From Myxococcaceae bacterium (GTDB taxonomy: Bacteria > Myxococcota_A > Polyangia > Polyangiales > Ga0077539): a DNA stretch of 64,000 nucleotides. A program made the translations under genes and the position numbers. Location: assembly GCA_004297725.1 (NCBI GenBank), contig SCUS01000057.1, forward strand, positions 1 through 64,000. Reading direction: 5' to 3'. Shown one piece after another: positions 45,105-53,951 of this stretch (position 1 is its first letter; each line of letters starts with the position of its first letter). The notes beneath the pieces were generated by a model. It was not told the DNA's origin. It did not search any database and saw nothing but the letters and a program-made list of their open reading frames with translations.

Positions 45105-45935
45105 TCATAGGCGCGCGGCGACGACGAAGTCCGCGATCACGTCGACCACGCCCGGCTGCGTCGCGAACATGCCGGTGCCGTGGGCGCCGGGGTCGTACTC
45201 GCGAAAGGTCCACCGCGTGGGTGCATCAGGCTGAAGGCCCGCGCTCCAGGCGCGCTCGACACGTGAGTACACGAAGAGCGTCGGCGTCGCTTCGAGGCGA
45301 TCGCGGTGGGCGGCGTACCGCGTCTGCGCCTCGGTGTACGTGCCACCCGTCAGGAAGACGATGCCCGCCGGTCGCGTGTCGTCGTTGTCCGCCGCGACGA
45401 CGTAGTCGACGACCGACGCGCTGCCGTTGGAGGCCCCGACGAGCACCACGCGTGACGGGTCGACCGCGCACGGCTGCGCTCGGAGGAACTCGAACGCCGC
45501 CCGCACATCGCGGGCCCCACCCGGGCCGAGGTAGGCGTCCCTCGCGACCCCATCGGAGTTGCCCGCGCCGCGACGGTCGACGTTGAGCACCGTGACGCCG
45601 CGCGCGACCAGGGCCTCGACGACGTCGCGAGGGTAGTTGCTGCGGTCGTTCGAGGGCGGAATCATGTGCAGGAGGATGACGCCCGGTCCCCGGGCGAGTC
45701 CTGGGGTAGCGAGGTCGGCCTCCAAGCGTACGCCGTCACTCGTCGAGAACGAGACGATCGTCGTGCTGGCCTCGCAGCGGGCGAGCACGTCGGACGGAAC
45801 GCTCACGTCGACCGAAGGCGGGACGTCGAGCGTGGGCGGGACGTCGATGCTCATCACCACGGGAGAGGGCGCAGGGGATGAGCCCGCGCAGGCTGAAGCG
45901 CAGAGGGCGACGAGGAGGGACGCACGGGGGAGCAT
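45105..45935 (-). CDS. Exported alpha/beta-hydrolase
   Basis: The 276-aa protein has a lipoprotein-type signal (SLLVALCASACAG) from ATG 45935. The hydrolase fold includes GVILLHMIPPSNDRS, VLNVDRRGAGNSDG, the nucleophile elbow VGASNGSAS (Ser) and a C-terminal His in DPGAHGTGMF. It is related to dienelactone-hydrolase-like serine hydrolases. It reads away from the Rieske gene, with back-to-back GTAAC promoters in between. The substrate is unknown. Confidence 0.8.
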   Translation of the reverse strand: MLPRASLLVALCASACAGSSPAPSPVVMSIDVPPTLDVPPSVDVSVPSDVLARCEASTTIVSFSTSDGVRLEADLATPGLARGPGVILLHMIPPSNDRSNYPRDVVEALVARGVTVLNVDRRGAGNSDGVARDAYLGPGGARDVRAAFEFLRAQPCAVDPSRVVLVGASNGSASVVDYVVAADNDDTRPAGIVFLTGGTYTEAQTRYAAHRDRLEATPTLFVYSRVERAWSAGLQPDAPTRWTFREYDPGAHGTGMFATQPGVVDVIADFVVAARL

Positions 45936-45947
45936 GGCGGGGGCGGG

Positions 45948-45973
45948 TACGTCGATGCCTGGGCGCGGGTTAC
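45948..45973 (-). promoter_or_regulatory. SigF-like ECF promoter (CGTA type) for the hydrolase
   Basis: On the minus strand: GTAACC (45973-45968), 16 bases, CGTA (45951-45948), 12 bases before ATG 45935, so close to leaderless. Confidence 0.65.
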
Positions 45974-46018
45974 GTCGCATCGCGCTGCCATCGGCACACA
46001 GGCTCACCACAGAGTTCT

Positions 46019-46044
46019 GTAACGCGGAGCGGGTGGGCGACGAA
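46019..46044 (+). promoter_or_regulatory. SigF-like ECF promoter (CGAA type) for Rieske/cytochrome b
   Basis: GTAACG (46019-46024), 16 bases, CGAA (46041-46044), 22 bases before ATG 46067. GGAGGT ribosome site is at about 46052-46057. Confidence 0.8.
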
Positions 46045-46066
46045 GCTGCCTGGAGGTAGTCGAGGC

Positions 46067-46600
46067 ATGGTCGATCGACGGAAGGCATTGAAGGTCGTGG
46101 CAGGGGTTGCGGGCGTCGCCGCTGCCGGGACGGTTCTCCTCCCAGCGGCGGCGCTGGTGACTGCCACGGCGAACGCGCCGCGCCTGCCGGGCCGGCCTGA
46201 GGGCGGTGACGATGGCTGGCGCACCGTGGCGCGCTGGGAGCAACTGGAGGTCGGCGCGCCACTCCAGGCCCACGTCATCGGCGCGGAGGTCGACGCGTGG
46301 AACGTCTCCCCCGACCGTCGTCTCGGCACCGTCTGGCTGCTCCGCGGCGGCGAAAGCCCGGAGACGCTGCGCGCCCTCTCGGCGGTCTGTCCCCACCTTG
46401 GCTGTCTCATCGAGCGGCGTGACACCGGCTTCGTGTGTCCCTGTCACGAGAGCGATTTCGACGCTGTCGGCGCTGCGCTGCGCGGCCCTTCCCCCCGTGG
46501 GATGGACCCCATCGAGGCGCGGGTCCGCGACGATCGGGTCGAGGTGCGCTGGGCGCGCTTCCGTCTCGGCGGGACCGCGCGCGTCCGCGAGGAGGGCTGA
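46067..46600 (+). CDS. Rieske iron-sulfur protein (QcrA/PetA-like)
   Basis: The 177-aa protein has an RR-containing N-terminal signal/anchor (MVDRRKALKVVAGVAGVAAAG, Tat-like). The Rieske ligands are Cys108 and His110 (CPHLGC) plus Cys124 and His127 (CPCHES), with the disulfide pair Cys113/Cys126. It passes electrons from quinol to cytochrome c. It has a strong ribosome site and lies 2 bases before the cytochrome b/c gene. Placing a quinol oxidase module in a stress regulon suggests an inducible respiratory branch. Confidence 0.9.
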   Translation: MVDRRKALKVVAGVAGVAAAGTVLLPAAALVTATANAPRLPGRPEGGDDGWRTVARWEQLEVGAPLQAHVIGAEVDAWNVSPDRRLGTVWLLRGGESPETLRALSAVCPHLGCLIERRDTGFVCPCHESDFDAVGAALRGPSPRGMDPIEARVRDDRVEVRWARFRLGGTARVREEG

Positions 46601-46602
46601 CG

Positions 46603-48354
46603 ATGGCGTCTCCCCCGCGATGGAAGGCGTACCTGGAGGAGCGCACCGGGCTGCCGAGCGCCCTCGGCCGCGCGGTCGACGTCGCCATGCCCGGTGGCCC
46701 ACGCTGGCGTCGGGTGTTCGGCACCTCGCTCACGGTGCTGCTGCTGCTCGAGGCTGTCACCGGCGCTGCGATGATGTCGGTGTACTCGCCGGGCATCAGC
46801 ACGGCGTGGTCGAGCACCTGGTACCTGGAAGCGGTGCTCCCCTGGGGGCGCATGGTGCGCGGGCTTCACCATTTCGGCACCCACGCCATCGTGGTGCTGC
46901 TCGCGCTTCACCTGGCGCAGGTGCTCATCGACCGGGCGTCCCGTCGTCCGCGTGAGGTCAACCACCTCCTCGGGCTCGCGCTCGGCGGCCTCGTGCTCTT
47001 CGCGGCCATGACCGGCTTCCCGCTCGCGTGGGACCAGCGCGGCTACTGGGCCTCGCGCATCGAGACCGGCATCATCGGCACCGTCCCGGTGGTGGGCACC
47101 TTTCTGCAGCGGCTGCTCATCGGCGGGGCCCACTACGGACAGCTCACGCTCACCCGCTTCTACACGCTGCACGTCTGGCTGGTCCCGCTGGCGCTGCTGC
47201 TCGGGGTCTGGGCGCACGTTGCGATGGTGCGCCGCCACGGCCTCAAGGGCGACGCCGACCACGGCGACACGGACGCTCGATGGTGGCCGGGGCAGGCCGC
47301 GCGCGACGCGGTCGTGGCCCTCGCCTCCGTGGCGTTGGTGACCTGGATGGCCCGCCGTTGGGGTGCTCCCCTCGACGCACCGGCCGATCCATCGAGCCAC
47401 TACCCCGCGGTGCCCGAGTGGTTCTTCATGCCGCTCTCGCAGCTGCTCAAGCACTTCCGCGGTCCGCGCCAGATCATCGGGACGATGGTCATTCCGGGCG
47501 CGCTCGCGACCTTCCTCGCGCTGCTGCCATGGATCGACCGGAGCGACTCCCGCCTGCGCCGCGCGCTGACCCTCCTGCCGCTCGCCCTCGCCGGTCTCGG
47601 CGCGGTGGCCCTGGGCCTCGAGCTCCGCCGCGACCTCCGTGCGCCGACCTTCGTCCGCTCGCAGCGCATCGCCCAGGCTACGGCGCGTCGGGCGAGGTCG
47701 CTCGCTCGCGCGGGTGTTCCGCCGGAGGGGCCGTTGGAGATGGTGCGCAACGACCCCGCGGTGCGTCCGGTCGAGCTCTTCGCGGAGCACTGCGGCACGT
47801 GCCACGCCGTCCGCGGGGTGAGCCGCGAGCGGAAGGCGCCGCGGCTCGACGGCTTCGGCTCCCGCGAGTGGGCGACGGCCTTCGTCGTGTGGCCCGACCA
47901 CCCCGAGCTCATGGGGACCACGGAAATCCACGACATGCGCGGGCAACGTCGGCGGCTCCGCGACGAGGGAGTGCGGGCGGTGGCCGAGTGGCTTTACTCC
48001 AGGGGATATGAGCCCGGCGAGTCGGCTCCGGACACTGCGCTGGTGTCCGCGGGAGAGGCGATCTACCGACGGCGGTGCACGACCTGCCACCAGGGCGATG
48101 GGGACACGTCGGAGACCGAGGCCGTCGATCGGGATGCCCCGAACCTCGACGCCTGGGGCTCGCGCGCATACATCCGCGCGCAGATGCTCAACCCCGGCGC
48201 CCCCGAGAACTACGGCGCTCGCAACGACATGCCCCGCTTCCACGACCGGATGAACGAGCGCGAGCTGACGATGGTCGTGGACTACGTGCGGTCGCTGCGC
48301 GCGCGTCCCGCTCCGGCGGTGATGACCGAGCCGGACCCACCGACACCCCGATAG
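46603..48354 (+). CDS. Cytochrome b fused to a di-heme cytochrome c
   Basis: The 583-aa protein has cytochrome b helices with paired heme ligands (GLHHFGTHAIV...LHLAQ around residues 89-103, and FYTLHVWL...WAHVAM around 190-205) and a PEWFF motif near 271 in place of PEWY. Further helices follow, and then a C-terminal cytochrome c region with two heme motifs, CGTCH (about 397) and CTTCH (about 492). The fusion replaces separate cytochrome b, subunit IV and cytochrome c genes and makes a compact bc-type complex with the Rieske protein. Confidence 0.88.
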   Translation: MASPPRWKAYLEERTGLPSALGRAVDVAMPGGPRWRRVFGTSLTVLLLLEAVTGAAMMSVYSPGISTAWSSTWYLEAVLPWGRMVRGLHHFGTHAIVVLLALHLAQVLIDRASRRPREVNHLLGLALGGLVLFAAMTGFPLAWDQRGYWASRIETGIIGTVPVVGTFLQRLLIGGAHYGQLTLTRFYTLHVWLVPLALLLGVWAHVAMVRRHGLKGDADHGDTDARWWPGQAARDAVVALASVALVTWMARRWGAPLDAPADPSSHYPAVPEWFFMPLSQLLKHFRGPRQIIGTMVIPGALATFLALLPWIDRSDSRLRRALTLLPLALAGLGAVALGLELRRDLRAPTFVRSQRIAQATARRARSLARAGVPPEGPLEMVRNDPAVRPVELFAEHCGTCHAVRGVSRERKAPRLDGFGSREWATAFVVWPDHPELMGTTEIHDMRGQRRRLRDEGVRAVAEWLYSRGYEPGESAPDTALVSAGEAIYRRRCTTCHQGDGDTSETEAVDRDAPNLDAWGSRAYIRAQMLNPGAPENYGARNDMPRFHDRMNERELTMVVDYVRSLRARPAPAVMTEPDPPTPR

Positions 48355-48390
48355 CCGGACCCTCGCCGCCCGTGCAGCGAGGCCCCGACT

Positions 48391-48415
48391 GTAACAACTA
48401 CACGGCTTCGACGAA
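48391..48415 (+). promoter_or_regulatory. SigF-like ECF promoter (CGAA type) for the peroxiredoxin unit
   Basis: GTAACA (48391-48396), 15 bases, CGAA (48412-48415), 68 bases before ATG 48484. Confidence 0.65.
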
Positions 48416-48483
48416 GAGGCACGCGGCCCTACCGCGGCCGCCATCGTCTGAATGGCCCCACTCGGAAGGCAGGCTCAGGCCCG

Positions 48484-49182
48484 ATGCGACGAATCACCGT
48501 CACGCTCCTTATCGCGCTCGTTCCCGCTTGCGCCTCGCACGCTTCGTCACCCGCCCAGACGCCCGCCGTCGCCGCACCTCGGGCGCGTCGCCCTCCGCCT
48601 GTGCTCATGCACCCGACCGACGCCGACCTCGGGCGCCGCGCCACCAGCGCGAGCCTCGGCCCAGGCGTCCGCGCGCCAGTGTCGCGGCTCTTCGACATCC
48701 ACGGCGAGGGGGTCGCTCTCTCGACCTGGATCGGCCACGGCCCGGTCGTCCTGGTGTTCTACCGCGGCGGCTGGTGCCCCTACTGCAGCGTGCAACTGCA
48801 CGAGCTCGCTGCGCGCTCGTCGGACTTCACCCGTCGCGGCATCACGGTGCTTGCGATCTCCGTCGATCGCCCCGCGGCGGCGGCCGAGGCCGGAGCGCGT
48901 TGGGAGATTCCGTTCCCGGTGCTCGCCGATCCTGACCTCGTCGCGCATGAGGCCTTCGGGGTCGTGCATACCGCCGACGACGCCGAGGTCGCGCGTCTGC
49001 ACTCCCTCGGAATCGACCTGGAGGCCGCCTCGGGACGCACCCACCACCGCTTCGCCATCCCATCGATCTTTCTCATCGATGGGGCCGGGGTGATCCGCTG
49101 GGCGCACTCCGACCCCGACTACCGGACGCGCCCCTCGGCGCAGCAGCTGCTCCAGGCCATCGACCAGCTCTCGCTCCGGTAG
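48484..49182 (+). CDS. Exported peroxiredoxin-like protein (AhpC/TSA)
   Basis: The 232-aa protein has a lipoprotein-type signal (LLIALVPACAS). The AhpC/TSA fold has VVLVFYRGGWCPYCSVQLHEL (Cys98-x2-Cys101), LAISVDRP and a typical IFLIDGAGVIRWAH strand. The CxxC active site resembles redoxin/PRX-like2 proteins more than 2-Cys AhpC. It likely detoxifies peroxide or reduces disulfides outside the cytoplasm. It is first in a unit with NrtS and DUF255. Confidence 0.85.
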   Translation: MRRITVTLLIALVPACASHASSPAQTPAVAAPRARRPPPVLMHPTDADLGRRATSASLGPGVRAPVSRLFDIHGEGVALSTWIGHGPVVLVFYRGGWCPYCSVQLHELAARSSDFTRRGITVLAISVDRPAAAAEAGARWEIPFPVLADPDLVAHEAFGVVHTADDAEVARLHSLGIDLEAASGRTHHRFAIPSIFLIDGAGVIRWAHSDPDYRTRPSAQQLLQAIDQLSLR

Positions 49183-49208
49183 CGCGGGCCACCCCTCGGA
49201 GGCCTCTC

Positions 49209-49472
49209 ATGGACCACCCCGACTCACCGCGGCTCCGACCGCGCCGCCCGCTCGGCGAACTCGCGTTGAGGGCGGCGCGCGGCCTGCTCCCGGCGCTCAA
49301 GGTCGCGGTCGTCGTCGGGACGACGCTGTGCCTCGTCAACCACACCTTCACGAGCGGTCCCTGGTACCGCGTCGGCCTCAACTACCTGGTGCCGTTCGCG
49401 GTCTCGACCTGGTCGCGGGTGTCGCTGCTTCGCGCCATCGAGCGCGAGAAGGAGAGATCCCATGCGTCGTGA
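49209..49472 (+). CDS. NrtS-like two-helix membrane protein
   Basis: The 87-aa protein has two membrane helices (LLPALKVAVVVGTTLCLVNH and GLNYLVPFAVSTWSRVSLL) joined by a short FTSGPWYR loop, matching the small NrtS family proposed in nitrate/nitrite transport. That function rests on cyanobacterial work and may not carry over. Its end overlaps the DUF255 start by 11 bp. Confidence 0.75.
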   Translation: MDHPDSPRLRPRRPLGELALRAARGLLPALKVAVVVGTTLCLVNHTFTSGPWYRVGLNYLVPFAVSTWSRVSLLRAIEREKERSHAS

Positions 49473-51300
49473 GCTCATCGCCATGCTCGCCCTCATGGTA
49501 GCGGCGTGCTCGTCCTCGCCGCTTCCACATCTGCGGGCTCATGACGGTGTGCAGACGTCCCCGGTCCGCTGGGAGCCGTGGGGCGCCGAGGCGTTTGCAC
49601 GCGCGCGAAGGCAGGGCAGGTTGGTGCTGGTCGACGCCGGCATCGAAGGGTGCACGGCGTGCCGATGGCAGCACGACATCACCTGGCGCGACGCCGCGAT
49701 CCGTCGGCGGCTCGACACCGGATTCGTGCTGGTCTCGGTCGACGCCGATCAGCAGCCGGACCTCGGGGCCCGCTTCGAGGCGTGGGGCTGGCCCGCCCTG
49801 CTCGTCTTCGACGCCGAGGGCCGTCGCGTGCACGCAATCCGGGGCTACGCGTCGCCCGAGCGCCTCGCGCCGGTGCTCGACGATCTGCTCGCGCGCAGCC
49901 GCGCGGGCACGCTCTCGCCGCCGGCGGCGAGCCCGGCGCCCGCACCCCGCCCGATCGCGGCGGAGAGCGACTGCACCGCCGCTCTGTCCAGGCTGGACGC
50001 GGCGCGAGACGCCAGCGGGTGGGGGCCATTCGTGACGTCGTCGCCGGTGCGCCACGCCCTCCTGCTCGCGCACCTCTTCGCTGACGACCCGCGTCGCGGG
50101 GACGCGCTCCGAGCGGTCACCCACGACGAGGCGCTCCTCGACTCTGTCTGGGGTGGGGTCTTCGTCGGCGGACGCTCGCCCGCGATCCCGCTGCCCATCG
50201 TGCCGGAGAAGCGGCTGCTGCACGAAGCGGCTGCGCTCGGCGACTTCGCCGCGGTCTACCGCGCGACCCGCGACCCGCGTTGGGCTGCCGCCGCGTGGGA
50301 GGTGCATCGGTACCTCGACCAGTGGATGCGCTCGCCCGACGGACTGTACTACTCGACGCAGCAGGACGCTCCGCCCGACAGCGGCCTCACCGGGGTCGCG
50401 TACTACGCGCTCGACGACGCGGGCCGCCGCCGCGCGGGCGTTCCTCGCATCGACCGCGGGGTGTACTCCGACCAGAACGCGCTGCTGATCGACGCCTACG
50501 CAGACCTCTACGCCGCCACGCAGGACCCTCGCGCGCTGAACGCCGCGCGCGTCGCCGCGGACGTGATGCTCGCGACGCGCACCCGTCGCGACGGGGCCGT
50601 CGCCCATCAGGGGAGGCTCCCCTCCGACGCGCGGATGCGCGAGGCGCGCGCGGACGATCGGGTCTTCCTTCGGTCGCAGGGCCCGTGGGGCTCGGCGCTG
50701 CTGTCGATGGAGTCCATCACCGGCGAGGCGCGCTACCTCCGCGCCGCGCGCGACGTCGCGCGTGGCACCCGCGCGGCGCTCTGGGACGAGGCCGGCGGGG
50801 GCTTCTTCGCCGCGGAGCAACTGCCGATGACGACGCTGACCACACGGGAACATCCGCTCGCGGAGAATCTTCGGATGGCCGGATTCCTGGCGCGCCTGGC
50901 CGATCGCACGCACGACGACGCGATGCGAGACCTCGCCGTTCGTGCTCTTCGCGCTGTCGATCGCGACGAGCTCCTCGGCGCCGGCCCCGAAGCGCTCGCG
51001 CTCTTCGCGCTGGCGGACGCCACGATCTCGTACGGCCCTGTCGAGGTCACGCTGGTCGGCGACCCATCAGATCCGGGCCTCGCCGCGCTCCACGCCGCCG
51101 CGCTCGCCGTCGATGAGCCCCGCAAGCTGCTGCACTACGATCTGCCCGCGCCGGCGGGGCGCTACCCGCAGCGTGGCGTGGCCTATGTCTGTACGCGCGA
51201 GGTGTGCTCCAGCCCCCTGCGCTCCCCGAGCGCGGTGGTCGAAGCCATGGGTCGGTTCGCGCGCGTGCACGATCAGGTCGCGGGGTGCGTGCGTCCGTAG
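49462..51300 (+). CDS. Second DUF255-type thioredoxin-domain lipoprotein
   Basis: The 612-aa protein has a lipoprotein signal (LALMVAACSS, Cys16). A thioredoxin-like domain follows with EGCTACRWQHDITW (Cys64-x2-Cys67), then the (alpha/alpha) barrel with DGLYYSTQQDAPPDSGLTG and GVYSDQNALLIDAYAD. It is shorter than the 786-aa paralogue at 35192 and its CxxC context is different (CTAC versus CHWC), so the two probably act on different partners. Confidence 0.78.
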   Translation: MRRELIAMLALMVAACSSSPLPHLRAHDGVQTSPVRWEPWGAEAFARARRQGRLVLVDAGIEGCTACRWQHDITWRDAAIRRRLDTGFVLVSVDADQQPDLGARFEAWGWPALLVFDAEGRRVHAIRGYASPERLAPVLDDLLARSRAGTLSPPAASPAPAPRPIAAESDCTAALSRLDAARDASGWGPFVTSSPVRHALLLAHLFADDPRRGDALRAVTHDEALLDSVWGGVFVGGRSPAIPLPIVPEKRLLHEAAALGDFAAVYRATRDPRWAAAAWEVHRYLDQWMRSPDGLYYSTQQDAPPDSGLTGVAYYALDDAGRRRAGVPRIDRGVYSDQNALLIDAYADLYAATQDPRALNAARVAADVMLATRTRRDGAVAHQGRLPSDARMREARADDRVFLRSQGPWGSALLSMESITGEARYLRAARDVARGTRAALWDEAGGGFFAAEQLPMTTLTTREHPLAENLRMAGFLARLADRTHDDAMRDLAVRALRAVDRDELLGAGPEALALFALADATISYGPVEVTLVGDPSDPGLAALHAAALAVDEPRKLLHYDLPAPAGRYPQRGVAYVCTREVCSSPLRSPSAVVEAMGRFARVHDQVAGCVRP

Positions 51301-51378
51301 CCGCTCCATTCGATCGCCTCGATCGAGATGGGCCTCGCCGCTCGGCTCCGAGATTGGCCCTTGTTCCACCTGTGGGCT

Positions 51379-51705
51379 TCAGCGCTCCACGCGTGCGTGA
51401 TAACCAGCATCTTCGATGGCCCGAATCATCCGTTCTGGCGTGACGTGCGCAGGATCGTAGGTCACACGGGCCGTCCTCTCCTCGGCGCTGACTGACGCTG
51501 CACGGACTCCATCGAGCCGCCGCAGCACCGTGCGAACCGTCAGCGGACAGGTCGCGCAGTGCATGCCATCGACGTGAAGGACCACGCTCGCCGGCGCCGG
51601 TGCCTGTGCACATGCGACACGATGCGTGACCACGATGACGCCGAGCGTCGGCGCGGCGAGGAGCGCGGCGGTCAAGATCACCCTACTTGCGAGCGCGTGT
51701 CTCAT
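51379..51705 (-). CDS. merP: MerP-like periplasmic mercury-binding protein
   Basis: The 108-aa protein has a signal peptide (ILTAALLAAPTLGVIVV) and an HMA domain with GMHCATC (Cys50, Cys53), VRRLDG-type helix and YDPAHVTPERMIRAIEDAGY end. It would capture Hg(II) in the periplasm and hand it to MerT. It lies after merA, 22 bases downstream; in most mer operons merP precedes merA. Confidence 0.85.
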   Translation of the reverse strand: MRHALASRVILTAALLAAPTLGVIVVTHRVACAQAPAPASVVLHVDGMHCATCPLTVRTVLRRLDGVRAASVSAEERTARVTYDPAHVTPERMIRAIEDAGYHARVER

Positions 51706-51727
51706 GGGATCTCCAGGAAGTTGATGT

Positions 51728-53386
51728 CTAGGCGGCGCAGCAAGAGAGCTTCGCCACGTCCTTGTCGAAGGCCTGCGCCGCGAGCTTGATGGCCTCGGCG
51801 CCGGTCAGGTACGGGTGGAACGCTCGAGCGAGCTCGCTCACGGGAATCCCGTGACGGATCGCCAGCGCAGGCTCCATGATGAGGTCGCCTGCTTCGGGGG
51901 CGAGTATCGTCGCGCCGACCAGGCGATCGGAACCTCGGGCTCGGAGCAGCTTGACGAAGCCGCGGGTGTCGCGAGCGACGAGCGCGCGCGGAACGGACGT
52001 GAACGGCAGCCTGGCAACGTCAACTTCGATGCCGCGCTCGCGCGCCTGCCTCTCGTTGAGCCCAACCGTCGCCAGCTGCGGATCAGTGAAGACGACGGCT
52101 GGCAACGCCGAGTAGTCCCGCGGATGCCGGGCACCCCCCAGAGCGTTGTCCGCAGCGAGGCGACCTTCGTACGCCGCGGTGTAGACGAACGCTGGCTCGC
52201 CGATCACGTCGCCCGCCGCAAAGATCCCGGGCGCAGTCGTCTCGAGCTCGTCGTTGACGTCGATCGTGCCGTCTGCCCGAAGTCGCACGCCGATGGAAGC
52301 GAGCCCCAGGCCGTCGGTGTTCGCCCGACGTCCCGTCGCAACCAGGATCTGCTCGGCAGCGATCCGCACGCGCTCGCCGTGACGCTCGACCTCCACGACC
52401 CGGTCACTGCCATCGCGCAGTGCGCGGAGCACGCGCGAGCCCGTCAGGATGCTCATGCCCTCTGCGATGAGAAGGCGCTCGAGCTCCTCGGCCACGTCGT
52501 CGTCCTCGGTCGGCAACACATGTGAGCTGCGCTGCACGAGGGTGACGTGGGTGCCGAGCCGCGCGAAGGCCTGCGCGAGCTCGAGGGCGACGAAGCGTCC
52601 GCCGAGGACGATCATCGACCTGGGCAGCGTCTCCAGGGCAAGCGCGGTGGTGCTGGTCAGGGGACCGACGTCGGCCAGGCCCGGAACGTCGACCAGATGG
52701 GGACTCATCCCGGTGGCGATGATGAATCGATTCGCCTCAAGCACCCTGCCGTTCACCGCGATGCGCCCCGGACCTATGAACCGCGCGTCACCCTCCACGA
52801 GAGACACTCCGGGCGTGTCGGCGAGCACGGCAGCGTACTTCGCCGCGCGCAGTGCCTCGACCAGACTCTGCTTCTCGGCCATCAGCGCACGGAAGTCATC
52901 GAGCCGTCCGTTCGCGACGATCCCCGCGAAGCGGGGATGACTGGCGCGGTGGAGCGCCTCCGCCGCTCGGATGAGCGCCTTCGAGGGCACGCAGCCAGTG
53001 TTGACGCAGGTCCCGCCGAGCGTTCCCCGTTCGACCATCGCCACGCGCGCCCCGAGCTCCGACGCGCGGAGCGCGGCCCCAAAGGCAGCGCCGCCCGAGC
53101 CCACGATCACGAGATCGTAGCCCTCGCCTCGCCTCGCCCCATCCGGTTCTTGAACCGATGCCGGATCCGCATGCGCTGTGGCCACGAATCCCGACGCAGC
53201 GGCCGCTGCGACGGCGGCGCTCGCGGAGAAGCCATGAACGGTGCGCAGCGTGGCGAGCCGATCAGCGAAGCTCACCTTCGCCTCGACGACTCCGGGGACC
53301 TCCCTCAGCGCCGCGCTGAGCGTCCGTGAGCAGTGATCGCACGTCATACCTTCGATGGAGAAACTGGCTTCATTGGGCGTTTGCAT
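51728..53386 (-). CDS. merA: Mercuric reductase MerA
   Basis: The 552-aa protein has an N-terminal HMA domain with GMTCDHC (Cys16, Cys19) and the FAD motif [16 protein letters not shown]. Active Cys pair is [14 protein letters not shown] near residue 127. [16 protein letters not shown] is present, and the C-terminal vicinal pair LSCCAA is needed to take up Hg(II). All mercuric-reductase hallmarks are there, unlike the related protein at 31066. It reduces Hg(II) to Hg(0) with NADPH. It follows merT by 10 bases. Confidence 0.95.
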   Translation of the reverse strand: MQTPNEASFSIEGMTCDHCSRTLSAALREVPGVVEAKVSFADRLATLRTVHGFSASAAVAAAAASGFVATAHADPASVQEPDGARRGEGYDLVIVGSGGAAFGAALRASELGARVAMVERGTLGGTCVNTGCVPSKALIRAAEALHRASHPRFAGIVANGRLDDFRALMAEKQSLVEALRAAKYAAVLADTPGVSLVEGDARFIGPGRIAVNGRVLEANRFIIATGMSPHLVDVPGLADVGPLTSTTALALETLPRSMIVLGGRFVALELAQAFARLGTHVTLVQRSSHVLPTEDDDVAEELERLLIAEGMSILTGSRVLRALRDGSDRVVEVERHGERVRIAAEQILVATGRRANTDGLGLASIGVRLRADGTIDVNDELETTAPGIFAAGDVIGEPAFVYTAAYEGRLAADNALGGARHPRDYSALPAVVFTDPQLATVGLNERQARERGIEVDVARLPFTSVPRALVARDTRGFVKLLRARGSDRLVGATILAPEAGDLIMEPALAIRHGIPVSELARAFHPYLTGAEAIKLAAQAFDKDVAKLSCCAA

Positions 53387-53396
53387 GGCTGCTTCC

Positions 53397-53828
53397 TCAG
53401 TCGAACAGGATCGGGACGAGGTACGGGAAGACGAGGAAGCCGCCGACCATCATGGTGGCGAGCCACAGCATGATGCGACCGGCGCGATTGGTGCGCGGCG
53501 CAGGGCAGTCGCAGGCCGGGCCGTCAGCTCCACCGACAGCGGCCGGCGCGCGACGGCGGTAGGTCAAATAGAACCCCGTGCCCAACAGCGCGAAGGTGAC
53601 AGTCATGAAGTAGGGCCGGTACGGCTCAAACCTGACCAGCATCCCCGCACCTCCGAGGCCGAGCAGGGCGAAGATCAGGGGGCCCACGCAGCACGCCGAC
53701 GCGAGAAACGCGGAGACGACGGAGCCAGCACTCGCCGCGAGCGCGGTACGCGTGCTCCCCTGATCTCCAGATGGTGCTGGCGACGGCGCTGGCGCTGGAC
53801 AACAACCGTCTTCTGTTTTTGTGTTCAT
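53397..53828 (-). CDS. merT: MerT-type mercuric ion transporter
   Basis: The 143-aa protein has three likely membrane helices, the first with the Hg-binding pair SACCVGP (Cys46-Cys47), and a cytoplasmic loop bearing CDCP (Cys106, Cys108). An extra N-terminal CCP (Cys9-Cys10) is present. It moves Hg(II) inward for reduction. There is no ribosome site before ATG 53828, and the putative sigma-54 start point would lie 2 bases upstream, so translation may be leaderless or begin further in. Confidence 0.85.
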   Translation of the reverse strand: MNTKTEDGCCPAPAPSPAPSGDQGSTRTALAASAGSVVSAFLASACCVGPLIFALLGLGGAGMLVRFEPYRPYFMTVTFALLGTGFYLTYRRRAPAAVGGADGPACDCPAPRTNRAGRIMLWLATMMVGGFLVFPYLVPILFD

Positions 53829-53840
53829 TGCGGTGGGCAG

Positions 53841-53856
53841 AGCACCTTGCGTGCCC
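53841..53856 (-). promoter_or_regulatory. Putative sigma-54 (-24/-12) promoter for the mer operon
   Basis: On the minus strand GGGCACGCAAGGTGCT fits TGGCACG-N4-TTGCT/A with the GG-N10-GC core intact and two changes. The next gene is a sigma-54-type activator in the opposite direction. GC-rich DNA can give such matches by chance. Confidence 0.5.
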
Positions 53857-53904
53857 GCGAGAGCAGCGGCGAGCTTGTGCAGGAATCGGGGGACATTGCC
53901 TCCG

Positions 53905-53930
53905 TTTTGGAAGGATGCCAGACTCCAAAA
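53905..53930. promoter_or_regulatory. Dyad upstream of mer, candidate enhancer site
   Basis: TTTTGGA-N12-TCCAAAA is a perfect 7-bp inverted repeat and AT-rich against its surroundings. Its centre is about 87 bases upstream of the proposed mer start point and just before the activator gene, so one site could serve both activation and self-control. Confidence 0.65.
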
Positions 53931-53951
53931 TGGATGCGCTCAACAGATCAA

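Noticed and set aside
53829..53951. A MerR-type operator/19-20 base spacer promoter before merT
   Set aside because: No such dyad between -35 and -10 elements was found; only the TTTTGGA dyad and a -24/-12-like match are present.
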